Below, one piece after another: positions 1-9,561 of a stretch of DNA of 64,000 nt. Source of the DNA: Faecalicatena contorta (GTDB lineage Bacteria > Bacillota > Clostridia > Lachnospirales > Lachnospiraceae); contig NZ_JAFBIY010000007.1 in assembly GCF_021531975.1 (NCBI RefSeq), positions 46,973 through 110,972 on the forward strand, in the 5' to 3' direction. Positions within the stretch are counted from its first letter, which is position 1; every line of letters starts with the position of its first letter. A program made the translations under genes and the position numbers. The notes under the pieces were generated by a model. It saw nothing but the letters and a program-made list of their open reading frames with translations. It had not been told where the DNA came from and did not search any database.

Positions 1-1
1 T

Positions 2-2152
2 GAGGGGGTGCTTCAGGTTGGAACAGAAGTTGTTGTTCCGTTCGGCCGGGGGAATAAAGAGACAAAGGGCTATGTCGTTTCATTTTCCGGGCAGGCGGAT
101 TATGATCCGGACCGGATGAAAGAAGTGCTTCGTGTTGTCAGTGACAGTCAGGCGATCGAAGCCAGACTAGTTGCTCTTGCAGCGTGGATCAAGGAACAAT
201 ATGGCGGTACAATGATTCAGGCACTTAAGACTGTTCTTCCTATTAAGAAAAAGGAAAAGCTTCTGCATAAGAGAAGAGTGCGCCTGCTTCTTAATGAAGA
301 AGAGGGGAAAAAGCAGCTGGATATTTATCTGCATAAGAATCAGAAGGCAAGAGCAAGGCTTCTTGCCGGACTTCTGGATCAGCCGGAACAGGAATACGAG
401 ATGCTGCTCAGGAAACTGAATATTACTCGTCCTGTCATCCTCGCTCTCGAAGAGCAGGGAGCAATCAAAATAGAGACAGAGCAGATGTTTCGTAATCCGA
501 TTCACTATAAGAAAAAGGAACAAAAGGAAGTATCTTTCACAGATGAACAAAAGCACGCTGTCGATGCCTTCTGGAATGATTACAGAAAAGGAGATTTTTG
601 CACATATCTTCTCTATGGTGTAACAGGAAGCGGTAAGACGGAAGTGTATATGGAAATGATACGCAGAGTCGTTGATGCCGGGAAACAGGCAATCGTGCTG
701 ATTCCGGAAATTGCTCTTACTTATCAGACTGTACTTCGGTTTTACGGACGGTTTGGAGAGCGGGTATCGATATTGAATTCCCGAATGTCAGATGGGGAAC
801 GTTCGGATCAGATGGAACGTGTCCGCCGGGGAGAAGTTGACGTTATGATTGGACCCAGATCGGCGCTTTTTACGCCATTTTCCAATCTGGGACTTATTGT
901 TATAGATGAAGAGCATGAGACGTCTTATAAGAGCGAGCAGGTTCCACGGTATCACGCAAGAGAGACAGCGATTGCAAGAGCGCAGATCGAAGGAGCAAGT
1001 GTAGTGCTTGGCTCGGCCACGCCGTCTCTGGAAGCATATTATCGCTGTCAGACAGGCGCATATAAGATGATGAGGCTTGAAAATCGCGCCACAGCGCAGA
1101 CACTTCCGGAAGTATATACCGTGGATATGCGGGAAGAACTAAAGAAAGGCAATCGTTCGATCTTAAGTGACTGCCTGCGCGAACAGATAACATTACGTCT
1201 TCAGAAACACCAGCAGGTTATGCTGTTTCTGAACCGCCGCGGTTATGCAGGATTTGTTTCTTGCAGGTCCTGTGGCTTTGTAGTAAAATGTCCTCATTGT
1301 GATGTGTCGCTGGCAGCACACAAGAATGGAACTCTCGTCTGTCATTACTGTGGCTATGAGACGCCGGTAATTCACAATTGCCCATCCTGTGGTTCGTCTT
1401 ATATCGGAGGGTTTAAGGCTGGTACACAGCAGATTGAAGAACTGATAAAACGAGAATTTCCGTCTGCCAGAGTTTTGCGTATGGATATGGATACGACCCG
1501 GAATAAGGATGGACATGAAAAAGTTCTTTCTGCCTTTGCAGATGGAGAGGCAGACATCCTGATCGGGACGCAGATGATTGTAAAGGGACATGATTTCCCC
1601 AATGTGACGCTGGTTGGCATACTTGCTGCAGACATGTCCTTATACAGTGATGATTACCGTTCTGCAGAGCGAACATTCCAGCTTCTGACGCAGGCAGCAG
1701 GACGTGCCGGGAGAGGAAATGAAAAGGGCGAGGTTGTAATACAGACTTACAGTCCGGAACATTACAGTATTGTACATGCAGCACAGCAGGATTATGAAGG
1801 ATTCTATGCAGATGAGATCAATTACCGGGAGCTGATGGGATATCCGCCGGTTGAGAATCTTCTGGCGGTACTTGTGACAGGGGCTTCTGAACAGATCCTG
1901 GATACGGCGGTAAGGTACCTGAAAGAATTTGCACTGCGGGTGGATAAAGAAAAAAAGATGCAGGTGATTGGCCCGGCAAGTCCTTATGTAGGAAAAGTGA
2001 AGGATGTATACCGCAGGGTTCTGTATATAAAATGCGTGGATTATCAAAGTCTTACTGCGGTTAAAAACCATATGGAACAATATATAGAGATAAATAAAGG
2101 ATTTCAGAGTTTAAAGATTCAATTTGACTTTAACCCTATGAATATTTTTTAA
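2..2152 (+). CDS. priA: Primosomal protein N' (PriA helicase), 5' end outside window
   Basis: PriA is a superfamily 2 DNA helicase that reloads the replisome at stalled forks. The visible part has the N-terminal DNA-binding motif VVVPFGRGN, Walker A GVTGSGKT (about 617-640), the DEEH box (905-916), and a zinc-binding insertion with paired cysteines (CRSC, CPHC, CHYC, CPSC; about 1262-1400) in the helicase core. A GTG at 8 could be read as a start, but the frame is open back to base 2 and PriA normally has more residues before this motif. The gene is therefore taken as cut by the window edge. It leads the priA-def-fmt run seen in many Firmicutes; the gap to def is 13 bases. Confidence 0.96.
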   Translation, partial: EGVLQVGTEVVVPFGRGNKETKGYVVSFSGQADYDPDRMKEVLRVVSDSQAIEARLVALAAWIKEQYGGTMIQALKTVLPIKKKEKLLHKRRVRLLLNEEEGKKQLDIYLHKNQKARARLLAGLLDQPEQEYEMLLRKLNITRPVILALEEQGAIKIETEQMFRNPIHYKKKEQKEVSFTDEQKHAVDAFWNDYRKGDFCTYLLYGVTGSGKTEVYMEMIRRVVDAGKQAIVLIPEIALTYQTVLRFYGRFGERVSILNSRMSDGERSDQMERVRRGEVDVMIGPRSALFTPFSNLGLIVIDEEHETSYKSEQVPRYHARETAIARAQIEGASVVLGSATPSLEAYYRCQTGAYKMMRLENRATAQTLPEVYTVDMREELKKGNRSILSDCLREQITLRLQKHQQVMLFLNRRGYAGFVSCRSCGFVVKCPHCDVSLAAHKNGTLVCHYCGYETPVIHNCPSCGSSYIGGFKAGTQQIEELIKREFPSARVLRMDMDTTRNKDGHEKVLSAFADGEADILIGTQMIVKGHDFPNVTLVGILAADMSLYSDDYRSAERTFQLLTQAAGRAGRGNEKGEVVIQTYSPEHYSIVHAAQQDYEGFYADEINYRELMGYPPVENLLAVLVTGASEQILDTAVRYLKEFALRVDKEKKMQVIGPASPYVGKVKDVYRRVLYIKCVDYQSLTAVKNHMEQYIEINKGFQSLKIQFDFNPMNIF

Positions 2153-2165
2153 GGAGAGAAAAATT

Positions 2166-2639
2166 ATGGCAATCAGAAAAATTCGTGAATTAGGTGATGA
2201 TGTACTGACAAAGCAGTGTAAGGATGTTACAAAGATGACACTTCGGACAAAAGTCCTTATTAATGACATGCTGGATACCATGTATGAAGCAATGGGAGTC
2301 GGTCTTGCGGCGCCACAGGTAGGTATTCTCAAACGGATCGTAGTCATTGATGTGGGAGACGGTCCGATTATTCTTGTTAATCCGGAAATTGTGGAGACAT
2401 CCGGAGAACAGACTGGAGAAGAAGGGTGCTTAAGTGTTCCGGGCAAATCCGGAGTTGTTACAAGACCGGATTATGTGAAAGTGAAGGCGCTTAATGAAGA
2501 TATGGAAGAAATAGAGCTGGAAGGGGAAGGACTTCTTGCCCGTGCATTCTGTCATGAAATCGATCATCTGAACGGAAAGATGTATGTAGAACTGGTGGAA
2601 GGCGAACTCCACGATGTTGCAATGGAAGGGGAAGAATAA
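2166..2639 (+). CDS. def: Peptide deformylase
   Basis: Removes the formyl group from the N-terminal methionine of nascent proteins in the cytosol. At 157 aa it is a compact enzyme of normal length. All three metal-site motifs are present: GVGLAAPQ (residues 44-51), EEGCLS with the metal-binding Cys (around 88), and HEIDH (130-134) with the two His ligands and catalytic Glu. An AAGGAG site precedes the ATG. The stop abuts the fmt start directly, so the enzyme that removes the formyl group and the one that adds it are likely translated from one message. Confidence 0.98.
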   Translation: MAIRKIRELGDDVLTKQCKDVTKMTLRTKVLINDMLDTMYEAMGVGLAAPQVGILKRIVVIDVGDGPIILVNPEIVETSGEQTGEEGCLSVPGKSGVVTRPDYVKVKALNEDMEEIELEGEGLLARAFCHEIDHLNGKMYVELVEGELHDVAMEGEE

Positions 2640-3575
2640 ATGAAAGTGATTTTTATGGGGACTCCGGATCTTTCAGTAGGTACATTGGAAGCACTTATTG
2701 ACGCCGGACATGAAGTGGTTCTTGTTGTTACTCAGCCGGATAAACCGAAGGGCAGAGGCGGTAAGGTTCTGTATACTCCCGTGAAGGAAGCAGCTCTTGC
2801 ACATGATATTCCGGTGTATCAGCCGGTGAAGATCCGGGAACCGGAATGCATCGAAGAATTAAGAAAATATAAGGCGGATATTATGGTAGTCATTGCATTT
2901 GGGCAGATTCTTCCAAAGGAGATCCTGGAAATGACACCCTATGGCTGTGTAAATGTTCATGCGTCACTGCTTCCGGCATACCGGGGCGCTGCTCCGATAC
3001 AGTGGGCAGTGATCAACGGCGATAAAGTATCTGGTGTAACAACAATGCAGATGGATGAGGGGCTGGATACCGGAGATATGCTCCTGAAAGAAGAGATTGT
3101 TCTTGATGAGAAGGAAACAGGAGGCAGTCTTCATGATAAGATTGCCGATGCAGGAGCAAGACTATGTATTGAGACACTGAAAGCACTTGAACAGGGGACA
3201 GTGACACCGGTAAAGCAGGGAGAAAGCACAACAGAGTATGCCCGTATGCTGGATAAACGTATGGGAAATATCTCCTGGGAGAAGCCGGCAGAGGAAATTG
3301 AGCGTCTGATCCGTGGACTGAATCCGTGGCCGAGTGCATATACGGACTGGAACGGCAAGGTAATGAAGATCTGGCAGGCTGAAGTGTGTGAAGGAGATAC
3401 GAAAGAAGTACCGGGAACAGTCGTGAAGGTGGAGAAGGATGGTTTCTATGTACAGACCGGAAAGGACCTTCTGAAAGTAACGGAACTTCAGATTCCGGGA
3501 AAGAAGAAAATGGATGCAGGTGCATTTTTACGCGGATGCAGGATAGAAAATGGAGAAGTTCTTAAAAATTGTTAA
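2640..3575 (+). CDS. fmt: Methionyl-tRNA formyltransferase
   Basis: Transfers a formyl group from 10-formyl-tetrahydrofolate to initiator Met-tRNA. The 311-aa length fits the family. The N-terminal Rossmann domain begins KVIFMGTPD, and the catalytic region has NVHASLLPAYRGAAPI (residues 105-120, with the SLLP signature and catalytic Asn/His). A C-terminal OB-like tRNA-binding domain follows. The start codon immediately follows the def stop with no gap, indicating translational coupling. Confidence 0.98.
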   Translation: MKVIFMGTPDLSVGTLEALIDAGHEVVLVVTQPDKPKGRGGKVLYTPVKEAALAHDIPVYQPVKIREPECIEELRKYKADIMVVIAFGQILPKEILEMTPYGCVNVHASLLPAYRGAAPIQWAVINGDKVSGVTTMQMDEGLDTGDMLLKEEIVLDEKETGGSLHDKIADAGARLCIETLKALEQGTVTPVKQGESTTEYARMLDKRMGNISWEKPAEEIERLIRGLNPWPSAYTDWNGKVMKIWQAEVCEGDTKEVPGTVVKVEKDGFYVQTGKDLLKVTELQIPGKKKMDAGAFLRGCRIENGEVLKNC

Positions 3576-3650
3576 AAAAATATGAAAATGAAGTATTTTG
3601 AAGTCTTTTCATATATAATACCCTATATGTAAGACTAAGGAGGAGATGCT

Positions 3651-4352
3651 ATGTTTTATCCAATGTATTTTGACCCGACTTATATGCTTGTGATCATCGG
3701 GGTTATTATATGCATGCTGGCTTCGGCAAAGATGAATTCTACTTTTAACAAGTATTCCAGAGTCCGCAATCATTCGGGAATGACCGGAAGAGAGGCAGCA
3801 GAGCAGATTCTGCATCGGGCAGGCATCTATGATGTCCGTGTAGAAAGAGTATCCGGTAATCTGACTGATCATTATGATCCGAGATCGAAAGTATTAAGAC
3901 TTTCTGATGCGACTTACGGACAATGCTCTGTAGCAGCACTTGGAGTTGCGGCGCATGAATGTGGACATGCGATTCAGCATCAGGTGGGATATGCACCGCT
4001 TAAGTTCCGCAGTGCACTTGTACCGATCGCAAACTTTGGCAGTACGATCGCATGGCCGCTTATTATCATCGGATTGTTCTTTGGTTCACGGTCATCTGTC
4101 ATGTTTCTGAATCTGGGAATTCTGGCATTCTCACTGGCGGTACTGTTCCAGATCGTAACGCTGCCGGTGGAATTCAATGCTTCGGGCAGAGCAATACGTA
4201 TCCTGGGAGACAGCGGTATGCTGTATCCGGAGGAAGTAAGAAGCACCAGAAAGGTGTTGACAGCAGCAGCGCTCACGTATGTAGCAGGTGCGGCATCTGC
4301 GATACTTCAGCTTCTTCGTATCATATTGCTTACGAACAGCAGAAGAGATTAG
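3651..4352 (+). CDS. YugP-type membrane zinc metallopeptidase
   Basis: Membrane-embedded zinc peptidase of the YugP/Zn_peptidase_2 family; the substrate is not known. The 233-aa protein has an N-terminal membrane helix (about residues 10-25), the zinc-binding motif HECGH (102-106) in the context AAHECGHAIQH, and hydrophobic helices around 125-170 and near the C-terminus. The ATG has a strong AAGGAGGAG site. It sits between fmt and rsmB after a 75-base gap, so it could have its own promoter, though I could not define one. Family assignment is firm; the physiological role is unknown. Confidence 0.9.
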   Translation: MFYPMYFDPTYMLVIIGVIICMLASAKMNSTFNKYSRVRNHSGMTGREAAEQILHRAGIYDVRVERVSGNLTDHYDPRSKVLRLSDATYGQCSVAALGVAAHECGHAIQHQVGYAPLKFRSALVPIANFGSTIAWPLIIIGLFFGSRSSVMFLNLGILAFSLAVLFQIVTLPVEFNASGRAIRILGDSGMLYPEEVRSTRKVLTAAALTYVAGAASAILQLLRIILLTNSRRD

Positions 4353-4368
4353 TGATGGAGGATAGACG

Positions 4369-5679
4369 ATGGCGGCACAGACGACCGGAAGGGAGCTTGT
4401 ACTGGAGACATTGCTTCTGATTACACGTGACGGGGAATATAGTCATATTGCCCTGAAAAATGTTCTTGATAAATATCAATATCTGGAAAAGAAAGAGCGT
4501 GCGTTTATCACGAGAGTGGTAGATGGCACGCTTGAGCACATGATAGAACTGGATTATATTATCAATCAATTTTCCAAGGTAAAAGTAAATAAAATGAAGC
4601 CGGTGATCCGTACGATTTTACGAAGTGCGGTTTATCAGATGAAATATATGGACAGTGTGCCGGATAGTGCAGTATGTAACGAATCGGTAAAGCTGGCAGT
4701 GAAAAAGGGGTTTGTGAATCTGAAGGGATTTGTAAATGGTGTTCTTCGAAATATCAGCCGTAATCTTTCCGGTCTTTCTTATCCGGATAAAGCAGATACT
4801 GTTGCGTATCTGTCGGTTATGTATTCTCTTCCGGAATGGCTTGTAAAGCAGTGGATTCGCGCATATGATGCAGATACGGTTGAGATGATGGGAAGGGAAT
4901 TTTTGAAGGAGAAGCCGGTTACCATCCGGTGTAATACAGACAGGTCGACACCGGAAGAGCTTAAAAAGAGTCTGGAAGAAGAGGGAGTAACAGTACATGA
5001 GGTGCAGGGACTTCCATATGCTTTTTATATAGAGGGTTATGATTATCTGGCAAGGCTAAAAAGCTTTCAGGATGGCTGGTTTTATATACAGGATGTAAGT
5101 TCCATGCAGGTGGCAGAATGGGCTGCACCGGAAAAGGGAAGCTATGTCATTGATGTATGTGCCGCACCGGGAGGGAAGGCTCTTCATCTTGCTGAGAAGC
5201 TTGAGGGGACAGGCCATGTCGTGGCATGTGATCTGACAGAATACAAGGTAGATCTGATCGAAGAAAACATTGCAAGAAGCGCACTTTCCAATATCGAGGC
5301 GGTCTGTCGTGATGCGACGGTGGAAGATGCAGACAGTGTTGAAAAAGCAGATATTGTGATTGCAGACCTTCCGTGTTCCGGTCTTGGTGTGCTTGGAAAG
5401 AAGCCGGATCTGAAGTATAAGATGACGCCAAAGATGCAGGAGGAACTTGCTTCTTTACAAAGGCAGATACTTTCTGTGGTACATCGATATGTAAAACCGG
5501 GCGGCAGACTTGTTTACAGTACATGTACAGTGAACCGTGCCGAGAATGAAGAGAATGCGTCCTGGTTCGCAGAAGCGTATCCGCAGTTTAAGCTTATGAG
5601 AGAACAACAGATGCTGCCGGGCAGAGATGGTGGTGATGGCTTTTATATTGCCATGTTCCAGAAGGAGATTTATGAGTAA
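4369..5679 (+). CDS. rsmB: 16S rRNA (cytosine-967-C5) methyltransferase
   Basis: Methylates C967 of 16S rRNA using S-adenosylmethionine. The 436-aa protein has an N-terminal NusB-like RNA-binding domain (about 1-130) and a C-terminal Rossmann methyltransferase domain. The SAM-binding loop DVCAAPGGKA starts near residue 262. Motif IV is DLPCSGLGV (about 332-340) and motif VI is YSTCTVNRAENE with the catalytic Cys (about 386). The stop overlaps the start region of rlmN, so the two rRNA methylases are coupled. Confidence 0.97.
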   Translation: MAAQTTGRELVLETLLLITRDGEYSHIALKNVLDKYQYLEKKERAFITRVVDGTLEHMIELDYIINQFSKVKVNKMKPVIRTILRSAVYQMKYMDSVPDSAVCNESVKLAVKKGFVNLKGFVNGVLRNISRNLSGLSYPDKADTVAYLSVMYSLPEWLVKQWIRAYDADTVEMMGREFLKEKPVTIRCNTDRSTPEELKKSLEEEGVTVHEVQGLPYAFYIEGYDYLARLKSFQDGWFYIQDVSSMQVAEWAAPEKGSYVIDVCAAPGGKALHLAEKLEGTGHVVACDLTEYKVDLIEENIARSALSNIEAVCRDATVEDADSVEKADIVIADLPCSGLGVLGKKPDLKYKMTPKMQEELASLQRQILSVVHRYVKPGGRLVYSTCTVNRAENEENASWFAEAYPQFKLMREQQMLPGRDGGDGFYIAMFQKEIYE

Positions 5680-6742
5680 GAAGGATATTGTCTCTTATAA
5701 TTATGAAGAATTACAGTGTGAACTTGAGAAAATGGGTGAAAAACCGTTTCGAAGCAGACAGATATATGCGTGGCTTCATGAGAAACTGGTGGACAGTTTT
5801 GATGAGATGACGAACCTGTCGAAGGCGCTTCGTGAAAAGCTGGCACAGGAATATGAGATAAAGAAAGTGGAAGTCGTTGCGCATCAGGTGTCAAAGGTGG
5901 ATCCGACGGAGAAGTTCTTGTTTGAGCTTTTCGATGGAAACTGTATCGAAAGTGTGCTGATGAAGTATAACTATGGAAATTCTGTATGCATCTCTTCACA
6001 GGTAGGATGCCGTATGGGATGCCGTTTCTGCGCTTCCACAATCGATGGACTGGAGAGAAATCTGGAAGTTTCTGAGATGCTCCGGCAGATCTATAAGATA
6101 CAGAGAATCAGCGGTGAAAGAGTATCGAATGTCGTGATCATGGGGACCGGCGAGCCGCTTGATAATTACGACAATTTCGTCAAGTTCATACATATGCTGA
6201 GTGATACACATGGACTGCACATCAGTCAGCGAAATATTACCGCATCAACGTGCGGTATCGTGCCAAATATGCGCAGGCTTGCTGATGAGGGACTGCAGAT
6301 CACTCTGGCGTTGTCACTTCATGGGTCAAGTCAGGAAAAGCGGAAAAAGCTGATGCCGGTAGCAAATAAATATGATCTGAAAGAAGTCCTTTCGGCGTGT
6401 GATTATTATTTTGAAAAAACAGGTCGGAGAGTGACCTTTGAATATAGTCTTGTAGCAGGAGTGAATGACAGGGAAGAGGATAAGGAAGAGCTGACAGCGC
6501 TTCTTGGGAAAAGGAACTGCCATTTGAATCTGATTCCGGTAAATCCAATTAAAGAGAGAGACTTTAAAAAGCCGGATAGCAAAAAAGCGGCAGAATTTCA
6601 AAATAAACTTGAAAAAAACGGAATAAATGTTACTATAAGAAGGGAAAGAGGCTCCGATATTGACGGAGCTTGTGGACAGCTGCGAAGACGCTATGCTGCT
6701 GCGAAAGAGGAGAAACCAGATGAAATTATATGCAATGACTGA
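5672..6742 (+). CDS. rlmN: Dual-specificity RNA methyltransferase RlmN
   Basis: Radical SAM enzyme that makes 2-methyladenosine at A2503 of 23S rRNA and A37 of some tRNAs. The 4Fe-4S motif CRMGCRFC (Cys 113, 117, 120) and the C-terminal methyl-carrying Cys in DGACGQLRRR (Cys 334) are both present. The ATG at 5672 is chosen over an in-frame GTG at 5627 because GAAGGAG lies just upstream (5661-5667) and MSKKDI matches a normal 356-aa length. It overlaps the end of rsmB by 8 bases, and its own end overlaps prpC by 23. Confidence 0.97.
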   Translation: MSKKDIVSYNYEELQCELEKMGEKPFRSRQIYAWLHEKLVDSFDEMTNLSKALREKLAQEYEIKKVEVVAHQVSKVDPTEKFLFELFDGNCIESVLMKYNYGNSVCISSQVGCRMGCRFCASTIDGLERNLEVSEMLRQIYKIQRISGERVSNVVIMGTGEPLDNYDNFVKFIHMLSDTHGLHISQRNITASTCGIVPNMRRLADEGLQITLALSLHGSSQEKRKKLMPVANKYDLKEVLSACDYYFEKTGRRVTFEYSLVAGVNDREEDKEELTALLGKRNCHLNLIPVNPIKERDFKKPDSKKAAEFQNKLEKNGINVTIRRERGSDIDGACGQLRRRYAAAKEEKPDEIICND

Positions 6743-7463
6743 TGTGGGTCGAAAACGTGAAGTGAATCAGGATTTCGTATATGTGACGGATAAGCCGGTA
6801 GGACCATTTCCCAATCTTCTTGTGGTTGCCGACGGAATGGGAGGCCACAAGGCCGGAGATTTTGCGTCAAAATATACAGTTAAGGTGCTTCTCGAGGAGC
6901 TTGAGAAGACGCCGCTTGACAAACCGGAAGAGATCCTGCAGAGTGTTGTTACAGTCGCGAATCATAAGCTCATTAAGGCTGCCCAGTCTGATGTGAAGCT
7001 GGAAGGTATGGGAACGACACTGGTGGCGGCAACGGTAATTGGGAATACGTTGTTCTTCTCTAATGTGGGAGACAGCAGGTTATATCTGATCAATGATAAA
7101 ATCAGGCAGATTTCCAAAGACCATTCCCTTGTGGAAGAGATGGTAAGACTTGGAGGCATCAAAGCAGAAGAGGCAAAGAATCATCCGGATAAGAATATCA
7201 TTACGAGGGCTATGGGAGTAAAAGAAGACGTTGAAGCGGATATCTATGAGTACAGACTGAAAAAAGGTGACATCATACTGATGTGTACAGATGGTCTGAG
7301 CAATATGGTAGAAGATGAAGATATGTTCGATATTGTTAAGGGAGCAAGAGATATTGTAGAAGCAGTGCAGATGTTGATAGAAAAGGCAAATAGTAATGGT
7401 GGGAGAGATAACATAGGGGTTGTTATGGCAGAGCCACTTGCAAATGAGGTGAGCAGATGGTAA
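6720..7463 (+). CDS. prpC: PP2C-type Ser/Thr protein phosphatase
   Basis: Manganese-dependent phosphatase that reverses phosphorylation by the neighbouring kinase PrkC. The 247-aa protein has the full PP2C motif series: VADGMGGHKAGD, GMGTTLVA, NVGDSRLY, CTDGLSNMV and GGRDNIGVV, which supply the metal-binding Asp residues. The ATG at 6720 follows a GAGGAGAAACC site and gives the standard N-terminus MKLYAMTDVG. The gene starts inside rlmN and its last 7 bases overlap prkC, so dosage of the phosphatase and kinase is probably linked by coupled translation. Confidence 0.96.
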   Translation: MKLYAMTDVGRKREVNQDFVYVTDKPVGPFPNLLVVADGMGGHKAGDFASKYTVKVLLEELEKTPLDKPEEILQSVVTVANHKLIKAAQSDVKLEGMGTTLVAATVIGNTLFFSNVGDSRLYLINDKIRQISKDHSLVEEMVRLGGIKAEEAKNHPDKNIITRAMGVKEDVEADIYEYRLKKGDIILMCTDGLSNMVEDEDMFDIVKGARDIVEAVQMLIEKANSNGGRDNIGVVMAEPLANEVSRW

Positions 7464-9538
7464 AAGATGGTATTTTTCTTGGTAAAAGGTATGAGGTATT
7501 AAGTAAGATCGGCGCAGGCGGAATGGCAGACGTATACAAAGGAAGAGATACGATGCTGAACCGTTATGTGGCAATTAAGGTGTTGAAGAAGGAATATCGC
7601 GAAGATGAGAATTTCGTGCGTAAGTTCCGTTCTGAAGCACAGGCGGCAGCAGGACTTATGAATCCGAACATTGTAAATGTATATGATGTAGGGGAGGATC
7701 GTGGCCTTTATTATATGGTCATGGAGCTTGTAGAAGGAATTACATTAAAGGAATATATAGATAAAAAGGGAAGACTTTCGCACAGGGAAGTAATCAGTAT
7801 TGCGATACAGATGTGTACCGGTATCGGTGCAGCCCATGCGGCAGGTATTATCCATCGCGATATTAAACCGCAGAATATTATTATATCCAGAGATGGCAAA
7901 GTGAAGGTTACAGATTTTGGTATTGCAAAGGCAACTACGTCGAATACAATCAGTTCTAATGCGATGGGTTCTGTACACTATACATCTCCGGAACAGGCAA
8001 GAGGTGGTTACAGTGATGCGAAGAGTGATATTTATTCCATAGGTATTACATTGTTTGAGATGGTTACAGGCAGGGTGCCTTTTGATGGTGACTCTACCGT
8101 TTCTGTCGCGATCAAGCATCTGCAGGAAGAGATTACACCACCGTCAGAATTTGTGCCGGACATTCCGTATAGTCTGGAGCAGATTATCCTGAAATGTACA
8201 CAGAAAAATGGAGAGAGAAGATATGCCAGCACAGCCGAACTGATTCAGGATCTGAAGCGTTCGCTGGTAGATCCAAATGGAAGATTTGTAGTTATTCCTC
8301 CGCTTAGAAATGCAGACACGGTTATTATCACAGATGAAGAACTGGATGATATCCGCCAGTCATATGATTATGATGATGACGATTATGATTATGATGATGA
8401 CGGATACGACGATGACGATTATGGTGATGATGACGATTATGACTATGATGACGATGACTACGATTATGATGATGACGATGATGACTACGGATATGACAGC
8501 AAGAAGCGTACTAAGAAAGGCAAGAAGGGCAGAAAAGGCTCAGAAGAAGTAAATCCGCGTATGAACAAAGTCATGAAGATACTTATGATCGTAGTAGTAG
8601 TGATCATTCTTTTCATTGCCATATTTGCTATTGGTAAAGCGGCCGGAATCTTTAAGTCTTTCGGTTCGGGAGTTACTGCTGAAGAAGATGAAAAGCAGGT
8701 AACCGTACCGGATGTTGTAGGAAAGACAGAGGAAGAAGCAAAGGAGATACTGAAAAAGAAAAAGCTTGGCTGTAAGGTTGTCGAGAGAAAAGAGTCTGAT
8801 AAATATGAAGAGGGTACAGTAAGCGAACAGAAGACAAAGGCAGGGACAAAGGTTAAGCAGAATACGACGATCCAGATCGTAGTCAGCTCCGGACTTGTGG
8901 GAGAGGAACTTTCAGTTCCGGATGTCAGTGGAATGAGCGAAGCAGATGCGCAGAAGGAACTGGAAAGAGCCGGATTTGAAAAGATTTCTTCGGAATTCCA
9001 GTATGACGATAATGTGGCAGAGGGAGATGTTATCGGTACAACTCCGGCTGCAAACTCCAAAGCAACGAAAGAAACAGAGATTAAGATGATCGTCAGCAAA
9101 GGTGCAGAGAAGAAGACGGTGCCAAATGTTGTGGGCCAGGCAGATGCAGATGCACAGAATGCCATTACAAGTGCCGGTCTTACGGTAGGAACTGTTTCTT
9201 ACCAGCACGATGACAGTGTACCGAAAGGAAATGTTATTTCACAGAGCGTGGCCGGCGGCAAAAAGGTTGCGGGTGGAACTGCGATCAGTATCGTAGTCAG
9301 CACCGGATCTGATAAAATATCTGTTCAGAACTTTGTGGGCAGTTACGAAAGCGAACTGTTAGAGTGGGCAAAAAATAATGGATTAAATGCAACCGCTCAG
9401 AAATATGAGAATAGTAATAACTATCCGGAAGGCACGATTATTTCACAGAAACCATCTTCCGGCAGTGTGTCCAAAGGTAGTACGATTACTTATGTATTAA
9501 GTCTGGGACCACAGTCAGGTGATGCTGATGGTGAATAA
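7457..9538 (+). CDS. prkC: PASTA-domain Ser/Thr protein kinase (PrkC/Stk family)
   Basis: Membrane receptor kinase that senses cell-wall fragments in related Firmicutes. The N-terminal kinase domain (about 1-275) has GAGGMADVYKG, catalytic Lys 41, HRDIKPQN with the catalytic Asp near 134, DFG, and the activation-loop segment SVHYTSPEQ. One membrane helix (about 371-393) leads to four extracellular PASTA repeats (from about residue 412 to the end). Between kinase and membrane, residues about 303-348 are almost only Asp and Tyr. This is unusual for the family, whose linker is normally poorly conserved but mixed. The protein has 693 residues and overlaps prpC. Confidence 0.96.
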   Translation: MVKDGIFLGKRYEVLSKIGAGGMADVYKGRDTMLNRYVAIKVLKKEYREDENFVRKFRSEAQAAAGLMNPNIVNVYDVGEDRGLYYMVMELVEGITLKEYIDKKGRLSHREVISIAIQMCTGIGAAHAAGIIHRDIKPQNIIISRDGKVKVTDFGIAKATTSNTISSNAMGSVHYTSPEQARGGYSDAKSDIYSIGITLFEMVTGRVPFDGDSTVSVAIKHLQEEITPPSEFVPDIPYSLEQIILKCTQKNGERRYASTAELIQDLKRSLVDPNGRFVVIPPLRNADTVIITDEELDDIRQSYDYDDDDYDYDDDGYDDDDYGDDDDYDYDDDDYDYDDDDDDYGYDSKKRTKKGKKGRKGSEEVNPRMNKVMKILMIVVVVIILFIAIFAIGKAAGIFKSFGSGVTAEEDEKQVTVPDVVGKTEEEAKEILKKKKLGCKVVERKESDKYEEGTVSEQKTKAGTKVKQNTTIQIVVSSGLVGEELSVPDVSGMSEADAQKELERAGFEKISSEFQYDDNVAEGDVIGTTPAANSKATKETEIKMIVSKGAEKKTVPNVVGQADADAQNAITSAGLTVGTVSYQHDDSVPKGNVISQSVAGGKKVAGGTAISIVVSTGSDKISVQNFVGSYESELLEWAKNNGLNATAQKYENSNNYPEGTIISQKPSSGSVSKGSTITYVLSLGPQSGDADGE
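8363..8502 (+). repeat. GAY/TAY low-complexity repeat encoding an Asp/Tyr tract in prkC
   Basis: About 140 bases made almost wholly of GAT, GAC, TAT and TAC codons. They encode some 45 residues that are Asp and Tyr with only a few Gly. Codons alternate irregularly (GAT/GAC), so this is not a pure microsatellite, but the DNA could still slip and change length. The tract lies on the cytoplasmic side between the kinase domain and the membrane helix. Confidence 0.85.
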
Positions 9539-9561
9539 GACAAAGCAGGGCAGATAATTAT

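Noticed and set aside
5627..5671. Extended N-terminus of rlmN
   Set aside because: It has no ribosome site and is not family-like; GAAGGAG points to the ATG at 5672.
8310..8552. Met/Thr-rich open frame overlapping prkC
   Set aside because: Out-of-frame reading of the GAY/TAY repeat.
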